Of a DNA stretch of 64,000 nt, positions 55,090 through 63,945 are shown piece by piece; within the stretch, counting starts at the first letter, position 1; every line of letters starts with the position of its first letter. The notes under the pieces are model-generated. The model saw nothing but the letters and a program-made list of their open reading frames with translations. It searched no databases and had not been told where the DNA came from. The position numbers were made by a program, and so were the translations under genes. Where the stretch lies: positions 85,649 to 149,648 of the forward strand of contig JAHLLD010000013.1 of assembly GCA_020444325.1 (NCBI GenBank), read 5' to 3'. Origin of the DNA: a bacterium. GTDB taxonomy: Bacteria > Bacteroidota > Ignavibacteria > SZUA-365.

Positions 55090-55785
55090 TCAGAATCCCT
55101 TGCTCAGCCAGCCGCGCCAGCCGCAGCGATGACAGCGATACAATCGTTTATTCGTAAAGCGCTTTTTCAGATTCTCACTCATGTTGCGCGAGCGTGAACG
55201 AAACAGGGAAGCTTCACCACAGCCCGGACAGCGCTTCGCGGTATGCCGGGCATGATGATGAAATGCAAGATTCACCTTGTGTGTGAGGGGCTTACCGCTC
55301 GCCTCATCGAATTCGGGCGGCTTCGGGAGCTCCACGTCCTCTTCCTTCGTGGGAGCATCGTCAGCCAATGACGGCCTCTCCTCCTTGTCGCCGGGTTCAC
55401 TGCCACTGCTGCTTTTCTGCGCGTCACTGTTATTTTTCGCGTCGCTGCTTTTCTTCGCGTCTGATGGCGATGCTCCTTCCCTGTGCGTTGCGATACGGCG
55501 TTCCAGGGTATCCTCACCTTCGAGGCGGATATCCGGTATCTCAACATCCTGTTCGTGATTACTCACGACCTTCGCCTTGACGACGGAAGCTGAATACCGC
55601 AGCTGTGATTCTTCCAGCCAGCCGCGCCAGTCACATTCATGGCAACGATACGGACGCTTCGTACTTACATGTTTGCGTTTCTCTTCCAGCACCGTATGCG
55701 TGTGACTACGGTGCAGTGCTTCGGCATTGCATTTCGGGCAGAGGGCGGGGACGGTACTCCCGAGGGACCAGGACTGCTTGAGCAT
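55090..55785 (-). CDS. Protein with two duplicated zinc ribbons
   Basis: The 231-residue product has two homologous zinc-ribbon modules. The first, at about 16-58, runs from CPKC to YRCHECDWRGWL; the second, at about 187-228, runs from CPGC to YRCHRCGWRGWL. Between them lies a long acidic, low-complexity linker with a repeat of SDAKKSSDAKNN. No signal peptide or membrane span. It may bind nucleic acid or protein; no family name is known to me. Confidence 0.75.
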   Translation of the reverse strand: MLKQSWSLGSTVPALCPKCNAEALHRSHTHTVLEEKRKHVSTKRPYRCHECDWRGWLEESQLRYSASVVKAKVVSNHEQDVEIPDIRLEGEDTLERRIATHREGASPSDAKKSSDAKNNSDAQKSSSGSEPGDKEERPSLADDAPTKEEDVELPKPPEFDEASGKPLTHKVNLAFHHHARHTAKRCPGCGEASLFRSRSRNMSENLKKRFTNKRLYRCHRCGWRGWLSKGF

Positions 55786-55963
55786 TATGGAAGGGAACGT
55801 CGATTAGTGTTGCAATTCGGTCTGGAATAAAGCAGATTAATCATATCTTAATTGGAAATATAGCAGAAACGCGCTGATTATCAAGGAAAAAGACTGAAAA
55901 ATCACCATATACAATATACGGAATTGCGGTAAATCGGCGCGATTCCACACAGGGGAAGGTACG

Positions 55964-55992
55964 TTGCTCCTTTGGGGGGTGGAGTGTATATT
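55964..55992 (+). promoter_or_regulatory. Sigma-70-like promoter of the sigma-factor gene
   Basis: TTGCTC (55964-55969) and TATATT (55987-55992) are separated by 17 bases and lie 33-60 bases before the start codon of the ECF-type sigma gene. It is a plausible housekeeping promoter. Confidence 0.55.
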
Positions 55993-56024
55993 TCATGACT
56001 ACCTGACCGATGAAATGGAGACTT

Positions 56025-56720
56025 ATGTCTGTAGCAGATCCCGAGATTCAGGAAAGACACGAATCGGGAGACGTTGAAACGATGGAGAGTACAGAAGAAC
56101 TGCGGAAGCGGCACCTGGATTTTGAACGGGAAGCGCTCCCGCACATGGATGCGTTGTACAATTTCGCGCTTCGCATGACCAGCGATCCAGATGAAGCTGA
56201 CGACCTCCTTCAGGAAACCTATCTCAAAGCCTATCGCTTTTTCGACAAGTTCGAACAGGGAACGAACTGCAAGGCGTGGCTGTTCAGAATAATGAAAAAT
56301 TCGTTTATCAACATCTACCGGCGTACATCGAAAGAGCCGGCCAAGGTTGACTATAACGATGTCGAGGAGTTCTATCACTCCATCCGTGCCGAATCGACGG
56401 ATCCGAATGATCTCGAAGAGAAGATTTTCTCCAACATCCTCGACGATGACGTATCCACCGCCCTCGAAGCGCTGCCCGAGGAATTCCGCACCGTTGTGAT
56501 CCTCTGTGATATCGAAGGATTCACCTACGAAGAGATTGCAGATTTCGTGGAATGTCCGATCGGGACCGTGCGTTCCAGACTGCACCGTGGCAGAAAAATG
56601 CTCCGATCGCAACTGTATGATTACGCCACGAAACGCGGCTTCGAGGACAAGGAGAAGAAACGAAAAAAAGGTAATTCAGACAGCGCGGCAGCGACAGCTG
56701 CAGCTACGGAAAATGGTTGA
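56025..56720 (+). CDS. ECF-type RNA polymerase sigma factor
   Basis: The 231-residue product has sigma region 2 (NFALRMTSDPDEADDLLQETYLKAYRFFDKF and CKAWLFRIMKNSFINIYRR) and region 4 (VVILCDIEGFTYEEIADFVECPIGTVRSRLHRGRKML). The C-terminal tail is lysine-rich and ends in an alanine stretch. The start at 56025 has GGAG six bases upstream. A small gene, perhaps its partner, and a universal stress protein gene follow in the same direction. Confidence 0.92.
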   Translation: MSVADPEIQERHESGDVETMESTEELRKRHLDFEREALPHMDALYNFALRMTSDPDEADDLLQETYLKAYRFFDKFEQGTNCKAWLFRIMKNSFINIYRRTSKEPAKVDYNDVEEFYHSIRAESTDPNDLEEKIFSNILDDDVSTALEALPEEFRTVVILCDIEGFTYEEIADFVECPIGTVRSRLHRGRKMLRSQLYDYATKRGFEDKEKKRKKGNSDSAAATAAATENG

Positions 56721-56767
56721 CGGGGCTTCCCGCACACGAAAGAGAAAGGTTATACAGCAACTGCATT

Positions 56768-57049
56768 ATGGCTACACGTGATTACACATCGCTGAGTGAA
56801 GAGGAGCTGAACGAGTATATCAGTGCACTCGCGGACAAGGAATCGAGCGGACTTTCTGACGAAGAAGTCGACTTCCTGCAGCATGTCGTTCATGAGCGGC
56901 CTGAATTGCTGGGCGAATACCAGCTGAACATCGCCACGAAGCTCTGCCTTATGAAGCATGCGCGGAACACTCGTTGTCCGGAATCGACCGCAGAATCCAT
57001 CAAGACTATTCTGTACCACGTCTATAAATCCCGGCAGGCATCCCTGTAG
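56768..57049 (+). CDS. Small protein after the sigma factor, possible anti-sigma partner
   Basis: The 93-residue product is helical, with EELNEYISALADKESSGLSDEEVDFLQHVV at the N-terminus and LCLMKHARNTRCPESTAESIKTILYHV near the end. The C...H...C pattern recalls, but does not match exactly, the zinc site of anti-sigma factors. The gap of about 50 bases to the sigma gene and the small size fit a partner, but this is inference. No strong ribosome binding site is present. Confidence 0.5.
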   Translation: MATRDYTSLSEEELNEYISALADKESSGLSDEEVDFLQHVVHERPELLGEYQLNIATKLCLMKHARNTRCPESTAESIKTILYHVYKSRQASL

Positions 57050-57055
57050 CGTCTC

Positions 57056-57508
57056 ATGCTCGAATCTGTTTCCACCATCGTTGTCCCTGTGGACTTCTCC
57101 TCCGCCTCCCTTCCTCTCCTGCGTGAGGCAATGCACCTGGCAAAACTCTACGGATCCGAATTGCACCTGCTGCATGTGTATCAGGATGTCTTTTCCGTCC
57201 TGTCCATGCGCACGTTCGACCTGAACGAAGAGGTTGTGGAAGAAGTGATGATCAAGGAACTGCGGGAGAAATGCGATGCGCTGCTGGCAAAAGTCGAGAA
57301 GCCCTCTGCCGTGCATGTCGCGATGCGCAAGGGAGAGACTGCGGAAGAAATCCTCGCCTACGTCGAGGAAGTGAGCGCCGACCTGATTGTGATCTCGACC
57401 AATGCGCGCAGTGGACTAGAACAATTTTTCATCGGCAGCATCGCACAGCGCGTCGTCCGTTATGCCCTCTGCCCCGTCGTGACATTGCATACGACACCCG
57501 CAGACTGA
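57056..57508 (+). CDS. Universal stress protein (UspA family)
   Basis: The 150-residue product has the Usp fold: IVVPVDFSSASLPLL at the start and the ATP-binding loop SGLEQFFIGSIAQRVVRYALCPV at the end. It lies six bases after the small gene and follows a sigma factor, so it is probably one of a stress-response unit. Confidence 0.92.
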   Translation: MLESVSTIVVPVDFSSASLPLLREAMHLAKLYGSELHLLHVYQDVFSVLSMRTFDLNEEVVEEVMIKELREKCDALLAKVEKPSAVHVAMRKGETAEEILAYVEEVSADLIVISTNARSGLEQFFIGSIAQRVVRYALCPVVTLHTTPAD

Positions 57509-57547
57509 CTTTTCCCCCATCATTTTCAGATTGAATACAGAGGTCCT

Positions 57548-58630
57548 ATGCGAACCTTCATCCCATATATTGCCCTTTCGTTGCTGATACTGACGGCATG
57601 CGGACAGGAAAAGAACGACCAGGATCACGCCGAGAACGATAGTACGGCAGCAGCTTCATCACTGACGCTCCCACAGGAAAGCAAGCTGCAAAACCTGCGG
57701 CAGCTCACGTTCGAAGGAGAAAATGCTGAGGCATACCTGAGCTTCGACGAGAGCATGCTCACGTTTCAGCGTAAAGACTACGACATGGAATGCGACCAGA
57801 TTTTCACCATGACCATTGACGGGAAAGACATGGCCCGACTCTCGAATGGTGAAGGACGCACAACATGCTCGTACTGGATGCCTGACGGTGAATCACTGGT
57901 GTATTCTTCCACCCATGCGCACGATCCCGGCTGCCTGCCTTCACCTGACCGAAGCAAAGGCTATGTATGGAAGCTTTATCCGGAGTTTGATATCTATGCG
58001 ATCAATCGGGACGGCAGCGGAATCCGGACCCTCTTCGCCTCTCCCGGCTATGATGCCGAAGCGACGATTTCACCGAAAGGGGATCGCATTGTATTCACTT
58101 CCACGAAAGATGGCGATCCCGAAATCTACACCATGAATCTCGACGGAAGTGATGTCCGCCGCCTGACGCATACGAAAGGGTACGACGGTGGACCGTTTTA
58201 TTCCCCTGACGGCAGCAAGATTGTCTTCCGCGCCAGCAGGCCCGAGACCGACGAGGAACTCGCCGCATATCAGGAGCTGGTCGAGGAGCATCTTGTGCGT
58301 CCCACTACGCTGGAACTGTTTATCATGGATGCCGATGGCAGCAACATGCGTCAGATCACCAATAACGGCGCCGCGAATTTTGCCCCATTCATGCATCCGG
58401 ACGGGAAACGCATCATTTTCAGCTCCAATATGGACAAGACGAACCCCCGCAACTTCGACCTGTACATGATTAATGTTGACGGGAGCGGACTCCAGAGGCT
58501 GACCTGGTTCGAGGGTTTCGACGGTTTCCCCATGTTCACAAGGGATGGAAAGAAGCTGGTTTTCTGTTCCAACAGGAACAACAGCAAGGAAGGTGATACC
58601 AACGTATTTATCGCGGACTGGGTGGAATAA
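57548..58630 (+). CDS. TolB-like beta-propeller lipoprotein
   Basis: The 360-residue product has a lipoprotein signal with lipobox LTAC (cysteine near residue 18) and repeated PD40/WD40-type blades, such as IYTMNLDGSDVRRLTHTKG and LYMINVDGSGLQRLTWFEG. It should be an outer-membrane-anchored or periplasmic binding protein; its ligand is unknown. Confidence 0.85.
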   Translation: MRTFIPYIALSLLILTACGQEKNDQDHAENDSTAAASSLTLPQESKLQNLRQLTFEGENAEAYLSFDESMLTFQRKDYDMECDQIFTMTIDGKDMARLSNGEGRTTCSYWMPDGESLVYSSTHAHDPGCLPSPDRSKGYVWKLYPEFDIYAINRDGSGIRTLFASPGYDAEATISPKGDRIVFTSTKDGDPEIYTMNLDGSDVRRLTHTKGYDGGPFYSPDGSKIVFRASRPETDEELAAYQELVEEHLVRPTTLELFIMDADGSNMRQITNNGAANFAPFMHPDGKRIIFSSNMDKTNPRNFDLYMINVDGSGLQRLTWFEGFDGFPMFTRDGKKLVFCSNRNNSKEGDTNVFIADWVE

Positions 58631-58653
58631 GCTTCGGCATACGAATGCGTCGT

Positions 58654-58692
58654 ACAGGAACTGCCGGTCTCAACCGGCAGTTCCTGTCTTTG
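58654..58692 (+). terminator. Terminator after the beta-propeller gene
   Basis: A 15-bp perfect stem (ACAGGAACTGCCGGT / ACCGGCAGTTCCTGT) with a four-base loop is followed by CUUUGU. It overlaps the 3' end of ruvX on the other strand. Confidence 0.75.
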
Positions 58693-59107
58693 TATCAAGG
58701 TATCCCTGAAGCAGTACAATAGCGGCTATTTCGTCTACTTTCCCTTTCTCCCTCCTCTTCTTCTTCCCTACCCCCATTTCCCGTATCGTACGCTCGGCAA
58801 TCGTTGAAGTGAAACGTTCGTCGATCAGGTGCACAGGTTTGTCGATGACCTTCCGCAACTGATCGACGAATTTCGTTACCATTTCAGCAGAACCACCGTG
58901 TTCTCCGCGCAGTGTCAGCGGGAGTCCGACAACCACGCTGATGACCTGTCGCTCCTCGATAAGGTTGGCGATGGACGTGAGTAACGTTCCATCATTCGCG
59001 AACGTGCCCACGCCGGAGGCGATAATTCCGAGTTCATCGGACATCGCGAGTCCGACACGCCGCTCGCCGTAATCGATCGCAAGAACGCGGCCGTGATTAC
59101 TTGGCAA
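58670..59107 (-). CDS. ruvX: Holliday junction resolvase RuvX/YqgF
   Basis: RuvX is a small nuclease-like protein of the RNase H fold, linked to DNA or rRNA processing. The 145-residue product has VLAIDYGERRVGLAMSD and a late DEIAAIVLLQGYL. The start is TTG at 59107, preceded by GGAGG with six-base spacing inside the end of the HU gene; this gives a normal length, whereas the open frame to 59158 adds unlikely residues. Confidence 0.9.
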   Translation of the reverse strand: MPSNHGRVLAIDYGERRVGLAMSDELGIIASGVGTFANDGTLLTSIANLIEERQVISVVVGLPLTLRGEHGGSAEMVTKFVDQLRKVIDKPVHLIDERFTSTIAERTIREMGVGKKKRREKGKVDEIAAIVLLQGYLDTKTGTAG

Positions 59108-59501
59108 AAAATTCCTCCACCGGTCTGCGGGTGAGCGTATTCCCCTGCTCGAGGTCACGCTCCATCAGCCGCGCTTCGGCCTGGGGACTCAGGGGCTTGG
59201 TGAGGAAGGTCTTGAGCAGCTTGCTCGGTTTGAAATGCGTCTTCCTCCGGGGTGGCACGTAGACTTTGTCACCGGTCTTCGGGTTCCGCGCACGTGGTTT
59301 CGCCTTGGTAAGCTTGACCTCGAAGACACCGAAATCGCGGACCTCGAGCCGAATCTCAGGATCTGCTGTCATGAGCAGCTCTCGTATGGATGTCAGCACA
59401 GTATCAACGACATGATCTGCATCCTGCACCTTGAGAGAAAGCTGATCTGCTACTTTTCGCGCGATGTCCTTTCGTGTTAGTGTGGGGACCTTTTGTTTCA
59501 T
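59097..59501 (-). CDS. HU/IHF-family DNA-binding protein with C-terminal extension
   Basis: The 134-residue product has the HU fold with TRKDIARKVADQL, VRDFGVFEVKLTKAKPRARNPKTGDK. Its C-terminal 40 residues go beyond the usual length of about 90-95. GGAGG lies before the ATG at 59501. It overlaps the ruvX start and ends ten bases into it. Confidence 0.92.
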   Translation of the reverse strand: MKQKVPTLTRKDIARKVADQLSLKVQDADHVVDTVLTSIRELLMTADPEIRLEVRDFGVFEVKLTKAKPRARNPKTGDKVYVPPRRKTHFKPSKLLKTFLTKPLSPQAEARLMERDLEQGNTLTRRPVEEFFAK

Positions 59502-59525
59502 GGATTACTACCTCCATTTGAGGGG

Positions 59526-61802
59526 TTACGACATCTCGATATATCGTTCGGCGCTCGAGATGCCCTTGACCTTTTTCAACCGTTCGATCAGGCGCTGCAG
59601 ATGCTCAAGACTGTGCACCGTCACCAGCACCGAACCGTGAAAGAAGGAATTCTCTGTCTCTATGTTAACACTACGTATGTTGGTATTCTGATAACTGGTC
59701 ACAGCCAGTGCGATCTCATTGAGGATACCGGGCCTGTCCTCTCCCTCTACGCGAATGCCGCCGAGATACTCCGTACTTTTATTTTCCGGCCAGGAGATAT
59801 CTATCAGCCTGTCACGCATGCTGCCGTCAGAGGTGTCGCGGACGAGGCGCTGAATGTTGCGGCAGCTTCGCCTGTGAATCTTGATGCCTCGTCCGAGGGT
59901 GACAAAGCCGATGACATCGTCGCCGGGGAGGGGACTGCAGCAGCGCGCGAACTCGTATTCGATGTCCGCTGCCTGTCCCTCGATCATGACACCTTTTTCG
60001 CTGCGTGCGCGCTCGGCGAACTCCTCGAACACTTCCTGCTGATTTTTCTGAGGAAGCACGGGATCCTGAACTTCTACTTTCGGAGCCTGCACGGCACGCA
60101 CAATATCTTCGACGGAAATCTCGTCCTTCGCCAGCGCGACCATCATTTTACTCAGGCTCGGAAAGCGCAGGATGCCTGCAGCGCGCAGCAACGGTTCTTC
60201 ATCCGTCGGCAGCTTGAGCTTCCGTGCCCTCCGCTCCCATTTCTCCCGTCCCCTCTGCAGAATCTGCTTGGTCTGCTCGTTCTGATAGCGCCGTATCGCC
60301 GTCTTCGCCTTGTGCGTGACGACGTTCTGTTCCCAGTCCATGCTCAGGTTCTGGTTCTTCGAGGTGATCACCTCCACCTGGTCACCGCTGTGCAACTTGC
60401 GATTGAGCGGGACGATGCGTCCATTGACCTTTGCACCGATCGTGTGCAGTCCTACCTCGGAGTGAATCTCAAACGCAAAATCCACCGGTGTCGCCCCATT
60501 GGGCAGCACAATGAGATCTCCTTTCGGCGTGAACACCACAATTTCGTCCTGGTACAGATTGCGACGGAAATTGTCCATCAATTGCCGTGCACCCTCTTCC
60601 TCCGTTGCGCCGCCCTGCGGACTTTCCAGAATTTCGCGGACCCATCGAATCCAGTTCTCGAATGCGCTGGCCTTGTTCTGGATGCTCTCCTTGTATGCCC
60701 AGTGCGCGGCGATACCCTTTTCCGCTACCTCATGCATTTCCCTGGTACGAATCTGCACCTCGGCCATCCTGCCGTCAGGCCCCAGCACGGTGGTGTGAAT
60801 GGACTTGTATCCGTTCTGTTTTGGCAGGGCGATATAATTCTTATACCGTTCGGGAATAGGCGTATAGACCTCGCAGACCACGGCGTATGCCAGGTAGCAG
60901 TCCTTCTCCTCTTTCGTATCGAGAATGATACGGATGGCGAAGAGGTCATAAATCTCATCGAAGGTCTTATTGCGATCGACCATTTTCTTGTAGATGCTGT
61001 ACAGGTGCTTCGGCCTGCCGCTCATTTCAAATGAGAGATGGGCCCGGGCCAGTTCCTCCTCCAGGGGAGCGCAGAAACGCTTGATATACGCCTCACGATC
61101 GCGCCGCTTGATGGAAATCTGCTTCTTCAGCTTCCTGTACTCTTCCTCATGCAGATATTTGAAGGAAAGATCCTCCAGCTCCCACTTGATTCGTCCCAGT
61201 CCGAAACGGTGTGCCAGGGGTGCGAAAATCTCGAGCGTTTCCCGCGCAATGCGTTCCTGCTTATGTGCATTGACGAACTCGAGCGTGCGCATGTTGTGCA
61301 GCCTGTCGGCGAATTTCACCAGGATAACCCTGATGTCCTGTATCATGGAGACCATCAGCTTGCGATAGTTCTCCGCCTTTGTAATTTCTTTACTTACGAG
61401 GATGGTGGATATTTTTGTCGCGCCTTCGACGATATCCGCGATCGTGCTTCCGAACTCCTCACTGAGATCCTCGTAGGTATAATCCTCGCAGTCTTCTATA
61501 ACGTCATGCAGCAAAGCCGCAACCACGGAGGCATCATCGAGCGGGATTTCCTGGGCAACGATCATCGCCACCGCGTACGGATGCGTGTAATACGGCTCGC
61601 CCGATTTCCTGCGATGCTCCTTGTGCGCCTGCAGCATGTAGTGAAAGGCATGACTGATCAGCGCCTCATCCACGGCGGCGAGGTTGTTACGGCAAACGGC
61701 GAGCAGCGCCTCAAGTTTCTGCCGGTGCATTCCAGCTGTTGCGGTGCTGCTTCTGCGCTGTCCCCCGAGTACTTGTCGATGTTTCCCGTTTTCTGGTGAC
61801 AT
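59526..61802 (-). CDS. RelA/SpoT-family (p)ppGpp enzyme
   Basis: The 758-residue product has the hydrolase HD domain (HPYAVA, HDVIED at 99-104, FADRLHNMRTL), the synthetase domain (SGRPKHLYSIYKKM, NGYKSIHTTV, EVQIRTREMH), a TGS domain and a C-terminal ACT domain. In the synthetase motif, the usual RFKD (aspartate, catalytic in my memory of RelSeq D264) reads RYKN. All hydrolase residues seem intact. Length is normal. Confidence 0.93.
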   Translation of the reverse strand: MSPENGKHRQVLGGQRRSSTATAGMHRQKLEALLAVCRNNLAAVDEALISHAFHYMLQAHKEHRRKSGEPYYTHPYAVAMIVAQEIPLDDASVVAALLHDVIEDCEDYTYEDLSEEFGSTIADIVEGATKISTILVSKEITKAENYRKLMVSMIQDIRVILVKFADRLHNMRTLEFVNAHKQERIARETLEIFAPLAHRFGLGRIKWELEDLSFKYLHEEEYRKLKKQISIKRRDREAYIKRFCAPLEEELARAHLSFEMSGRPKHLYSIYKKMVDRNKTFDEIYDLFAIRIILDTKEEKDCYLAYAVVCEVYTPIPERYKNYIALPKQNGYKSIHTTVLGPDGRMAEVQIRTREMHEVAEKGIAAHWAYKESIQNKASAFENWIRWVREILESPQGGATEEEGARQLMDNFRRNLYQDEIVVFTPKGDLIVLPNGATPVDFAFEIHSEVGLHTIGAKVNGRIVPLNRKLHSGDQVEVITSKNQNLSMDWEQNVVTHKAKTAIRRYQNEQTKQILQRGREKWERRARKLKLPTDEEPLLRAAGILRFPSLSKMMVALAKDEISVEDIVRAVQAPKVEVQDPVLPQKNQQEVFEEFAERARSEKGVMIEGQAADIEYEFARCCSPLPGDDVIGFVTLGRGIKIHRRSCRNIQRLVRDTSDGSMRDRLIDISWPENKSTEYLGGIRVEGEDRPGILNEIALAVTSYQNTNIRSVNIETENSFFHGSVLVTVHSLEHLQRLIERLKKVKGISSAERYIEMS

Positions 61803-62112
61803 AATTTCTAATACCTAGATGTCCAATATAGGCGAATTCCTGCAAATGTCAAGCAGGAAATTCATCGCATGTTCTTTGAAATTCGATGTTTAGAGTACAA
61901 ATGTACATGTTGCTTCGATACAATACAGTATCATCAGAAAAGAGAAATAATTATCATTTAGCCCCTCTCGCCTTTCTTTGTGTTTGCGCTCCTGCTTTCC
62001 TGGGATCAGGGCACAGCTCTGTCCTTGCCTTTGCACCACGGTATGGATATTTTGTTGGTTGGAAAATTTGAGCAATTACGACCCATATCTACTCAAGGAG
62101 ACCGAGGAAAAC
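61803..62112. other. Divergent intergenic region between rel and the TPR lipoprotein
   Basis: These 310 bases are AT-rich in the first half and should hold promoters for both genes. A palindrome GTACA-AA-TGTAC lies at 61895-61906; TACATTTG at its middle on the minus strand resembles a Bacteroidota -7 element, but no partner element is at the right distance. I see no gene. Confidence 0.4.
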
Positions 62113-63291
62113 ATGAAACAATTCTCACTGACGCGGATGGCCCTGCTGACCGTTGTTGTCATCGGAATGGCGACGATGGGTTTTCAGTGCTCATCCCCGA
62201 ATATCACCAGCGGGAAACTGTATCTCCAGCAGTATCAGTCGAGCAAGAATTCTGAGAAGCTGGACAAGGCACAGGAAGCCTTTGAAAAGGAAATCGCGCA
62301 GAAGCCCAACAGCGCAGAAGGCTGGTACTGGATCGGCCATGTCTACGCTGAGAAAAAGGAGTTCGGCAAGCTGCAGGAAGCCTGGTCGAAAGCACAGCAG
62401 CTCGGTGGAAAGAGCACGGCGGAGATCGACAACTACCGCCTCTCATACTGGGGCAAGGCATTCAACTATGGCGCGACGACGTTCAAGAAGGCACAGATGA
62501 CCAAGAACGAGGGACTGTACAAGAAAGCAGCGGAAACCTTCGCCGCCGCCACCATGCTCGAACCGGACAGTTCCGCAGCGTACAATGCCTACACGTATGA
62601 GGCCTTTGCACTGATGGGCATGGGCGACAATGAAGCCGCGCGCGAGCCCCTGGCAAAGCAGATTGAAGCCAATCCAACACCCGAGGCCTACAGTGCACTG
62701 GGACAGCTGTTGCGCAAGGACGCAAACGCATTGAAAGAAGGTGGTGATGCCGAGGCAGCGAAGGGCAAGTTTGATGAGGCCCTGACACTGCTCAATCGTG
62801 CTGTTGCCGATTTCCCCGAGAACCCTGATCTGAACAATGAGCTGCTGAACACGTACATCGCTGCCGATCGTGTGAACGAGGCGGTGGAGAAGTTCCAGTC
62901 CTATGCAGACAACAATCCCAAAGATGCGGGTGCACAGTATGCAGCGGGCACGGCATTGCTCCAGATCAACATGTTTGAGAAGGCGGCGCATTATCTCGAA
63001 CGCGCCCTCAACGTTGAACCGGACAATACCAGCGCGCTCTATAATATTTCCGTTTCTTACCTGCGTCACGGCATAAGCATGCGTGATGCAGATGAAAGCG
63101 GCGGCGCCGACGCTCCACAGTCGGATTTCAAATCCGTCATTCGGAAGGCCATTCCCTATCTGCAGAAGCTTCTTGACATCCAGCCGGAAAGTGCGTCAAA
63201 CTGGGACCTCGCGGGCAAAATTTATGCGACGCTTGGCATGACCAAAGATGCAGCAGCGGCCTACGACAAGGCAGATGAATTGCGGAAATAA
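62113..63291 (+). CDS. TPR-repeat lipoprotein
   Basis: The 392-residue product has a lipoprotein-like signal (lipobox-like GFQC, cysteine near residue 26) and about six TPR units with KAAETFAAATMLEPDSSAAY and KAAHYLERALNVEPDNTSALY. AGGAG and GAGG lie upstream of the ATG at 62113. It precedes DUF3467 by 24 bases. Confidence 0.85.
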   Translation: MKQFSLTRMALLTVVVIGMATMGFQCSSPNITSGKLYLQQYQSSKNSEKLDKAQEAFEKEIAQKPNSAEGWYWIGHVYAEKKEFGKLQEAWSKAQQLGGKSTAEIDNYRLSYWGKAFNYGATTFKKAQMTKNEGLYKKAAETFAAATMLEPDSSAAYNAYTYEAFALMGMGDNEAAREPLAKQIEANPTPEAYSALGQLLRKDANALKEGGDAEAAKGKFDEALTLLNRAVADFPENPDLNNELLNTYIAADRVNEAVEKFQSYADNNPKDAGAQYAAGTALLQINMFEKAAHYLERALNVEPDNTSALYNISVSYLRHGISMRDADESGGADAPQSDFKSVIRKAIPYLQKLLDIQPESASNWDLAGKIYATLGMTKDAAAAYDKADELRK

Positions 63292-63315
63292 CAATCTCAC
63301 GCCACTGGAGGAATA

Positions 63316-63639
63316 ATGAGCAACACCCAACAGGATCCACGGAATCAGCAGGTCAATATCGAACTCGGCGAAAAAGAAGCTGAAGGCATCTATAGCAACC
63401 TCGCCATCATCACCCATTCCAATGCAGAATTCGTTATTGACTTTACCCGCATCCTTCCCGGTGTTCCCAAGGCGAAGGTGCATGCACGTGTGGTCATGAC
63501 ACCTGTGCACGCGAAGCTGCTGCTCAATGCCCTGCGTGACAACATCGAGAAATTCGAACGCAAGTTCGGAGAGATCAGTATCCCGCAGGATCCCGGTCAG
63601 ATGTTCACGGGAACACCACCAGACGGCGTTATGCATTGA
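63316..63639 (+). CDS. DUF3467-family protein
   Basis: The 107-residue product matches DUF3467: EAEGIYSNLAIITHSNAEFVIDFTRILPGVPKAKVHARVVMTP and a C-terminal AKLLLNALRDNIEKFE. DUF3467 is a small conserved protein of unknown role in Bacteroidota. GGAGGAATA precedes the ATG. Confidence 0.9.
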   Translation: MSNTQQDPRNQQVNIELGEKEAEGIYSNLAIITHSNAEFVIDFTRILPGVPKAKVHARVVMTPVHAKLLLNALRDNIEKFERKFGEISIPQDPGQMFTGTPPDGVMH

Positions 63640-63737
63640 TCCCACAAGAGTTGTGAAGGCAACAGCCATCTGAAGCATCATCCCTCAGGGCTTCAACCCT
63701 CTGACGGGATCTGCCGCCTGACAGATCATTTCCTTAC

Positions 63738-63771
63738 AATACTCCGGTCGCTCTGGCCGGAGTATTTTTTT
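63738..63771 (+). terminator. Intrinsic terminator after DUF3467
   Basis: AATACTCCGG pairs with CCGGAGTATT with a nine-base loop, followed by six T. It should end the TPR lipoprotein/DUF3467 transcript. Confidence 0.9.
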
Positions 63772-63834
63772 AGTAGAAACATCTCATTACGTCTGCGCTG
63801 CGGCGCATCCCTGTGCAGTAACCGTCCCCCTTTA

Positions 63835-63878
63835 AAAGAGCATCCCCCGACCCTTTGCAGGATCGGGGGATGTTCTTT
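63835..63878 (-). terminator. Probable terminator of the right-edge T9SS cargo gene
   Basis: On the minus strand AAAGAACATCCCCCGA pairs with TCGGGGGATGCTCTTT, with a 12-base loop, and is followed by UUAAAG. It lies about 70 bases after the stop codon of the gene at the right edge. Confidence 0.65.
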
Positions 63879-63945
63879 GCGTCATGGGTGATTGCTCACC
63901 CGGGTTTGGATGTACGGTTTCTTCGTGTCTATCTCGACAATGCGT

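Larger units (their letters stand above)
63640..63945. other. Intergenic region with two hairpins
   Basis: The 306 bases between DUF3467 and the next gene contain only the two terminator-like hairpins listed below. I see no gene or promoter. Confidence 0.4.

Noticed and set aside
59493..61034. A 513-codon open frame on the plus strand opposite the rel gene
   Set aside because: Antisense shadow; rel domains are complete on the minus strand.
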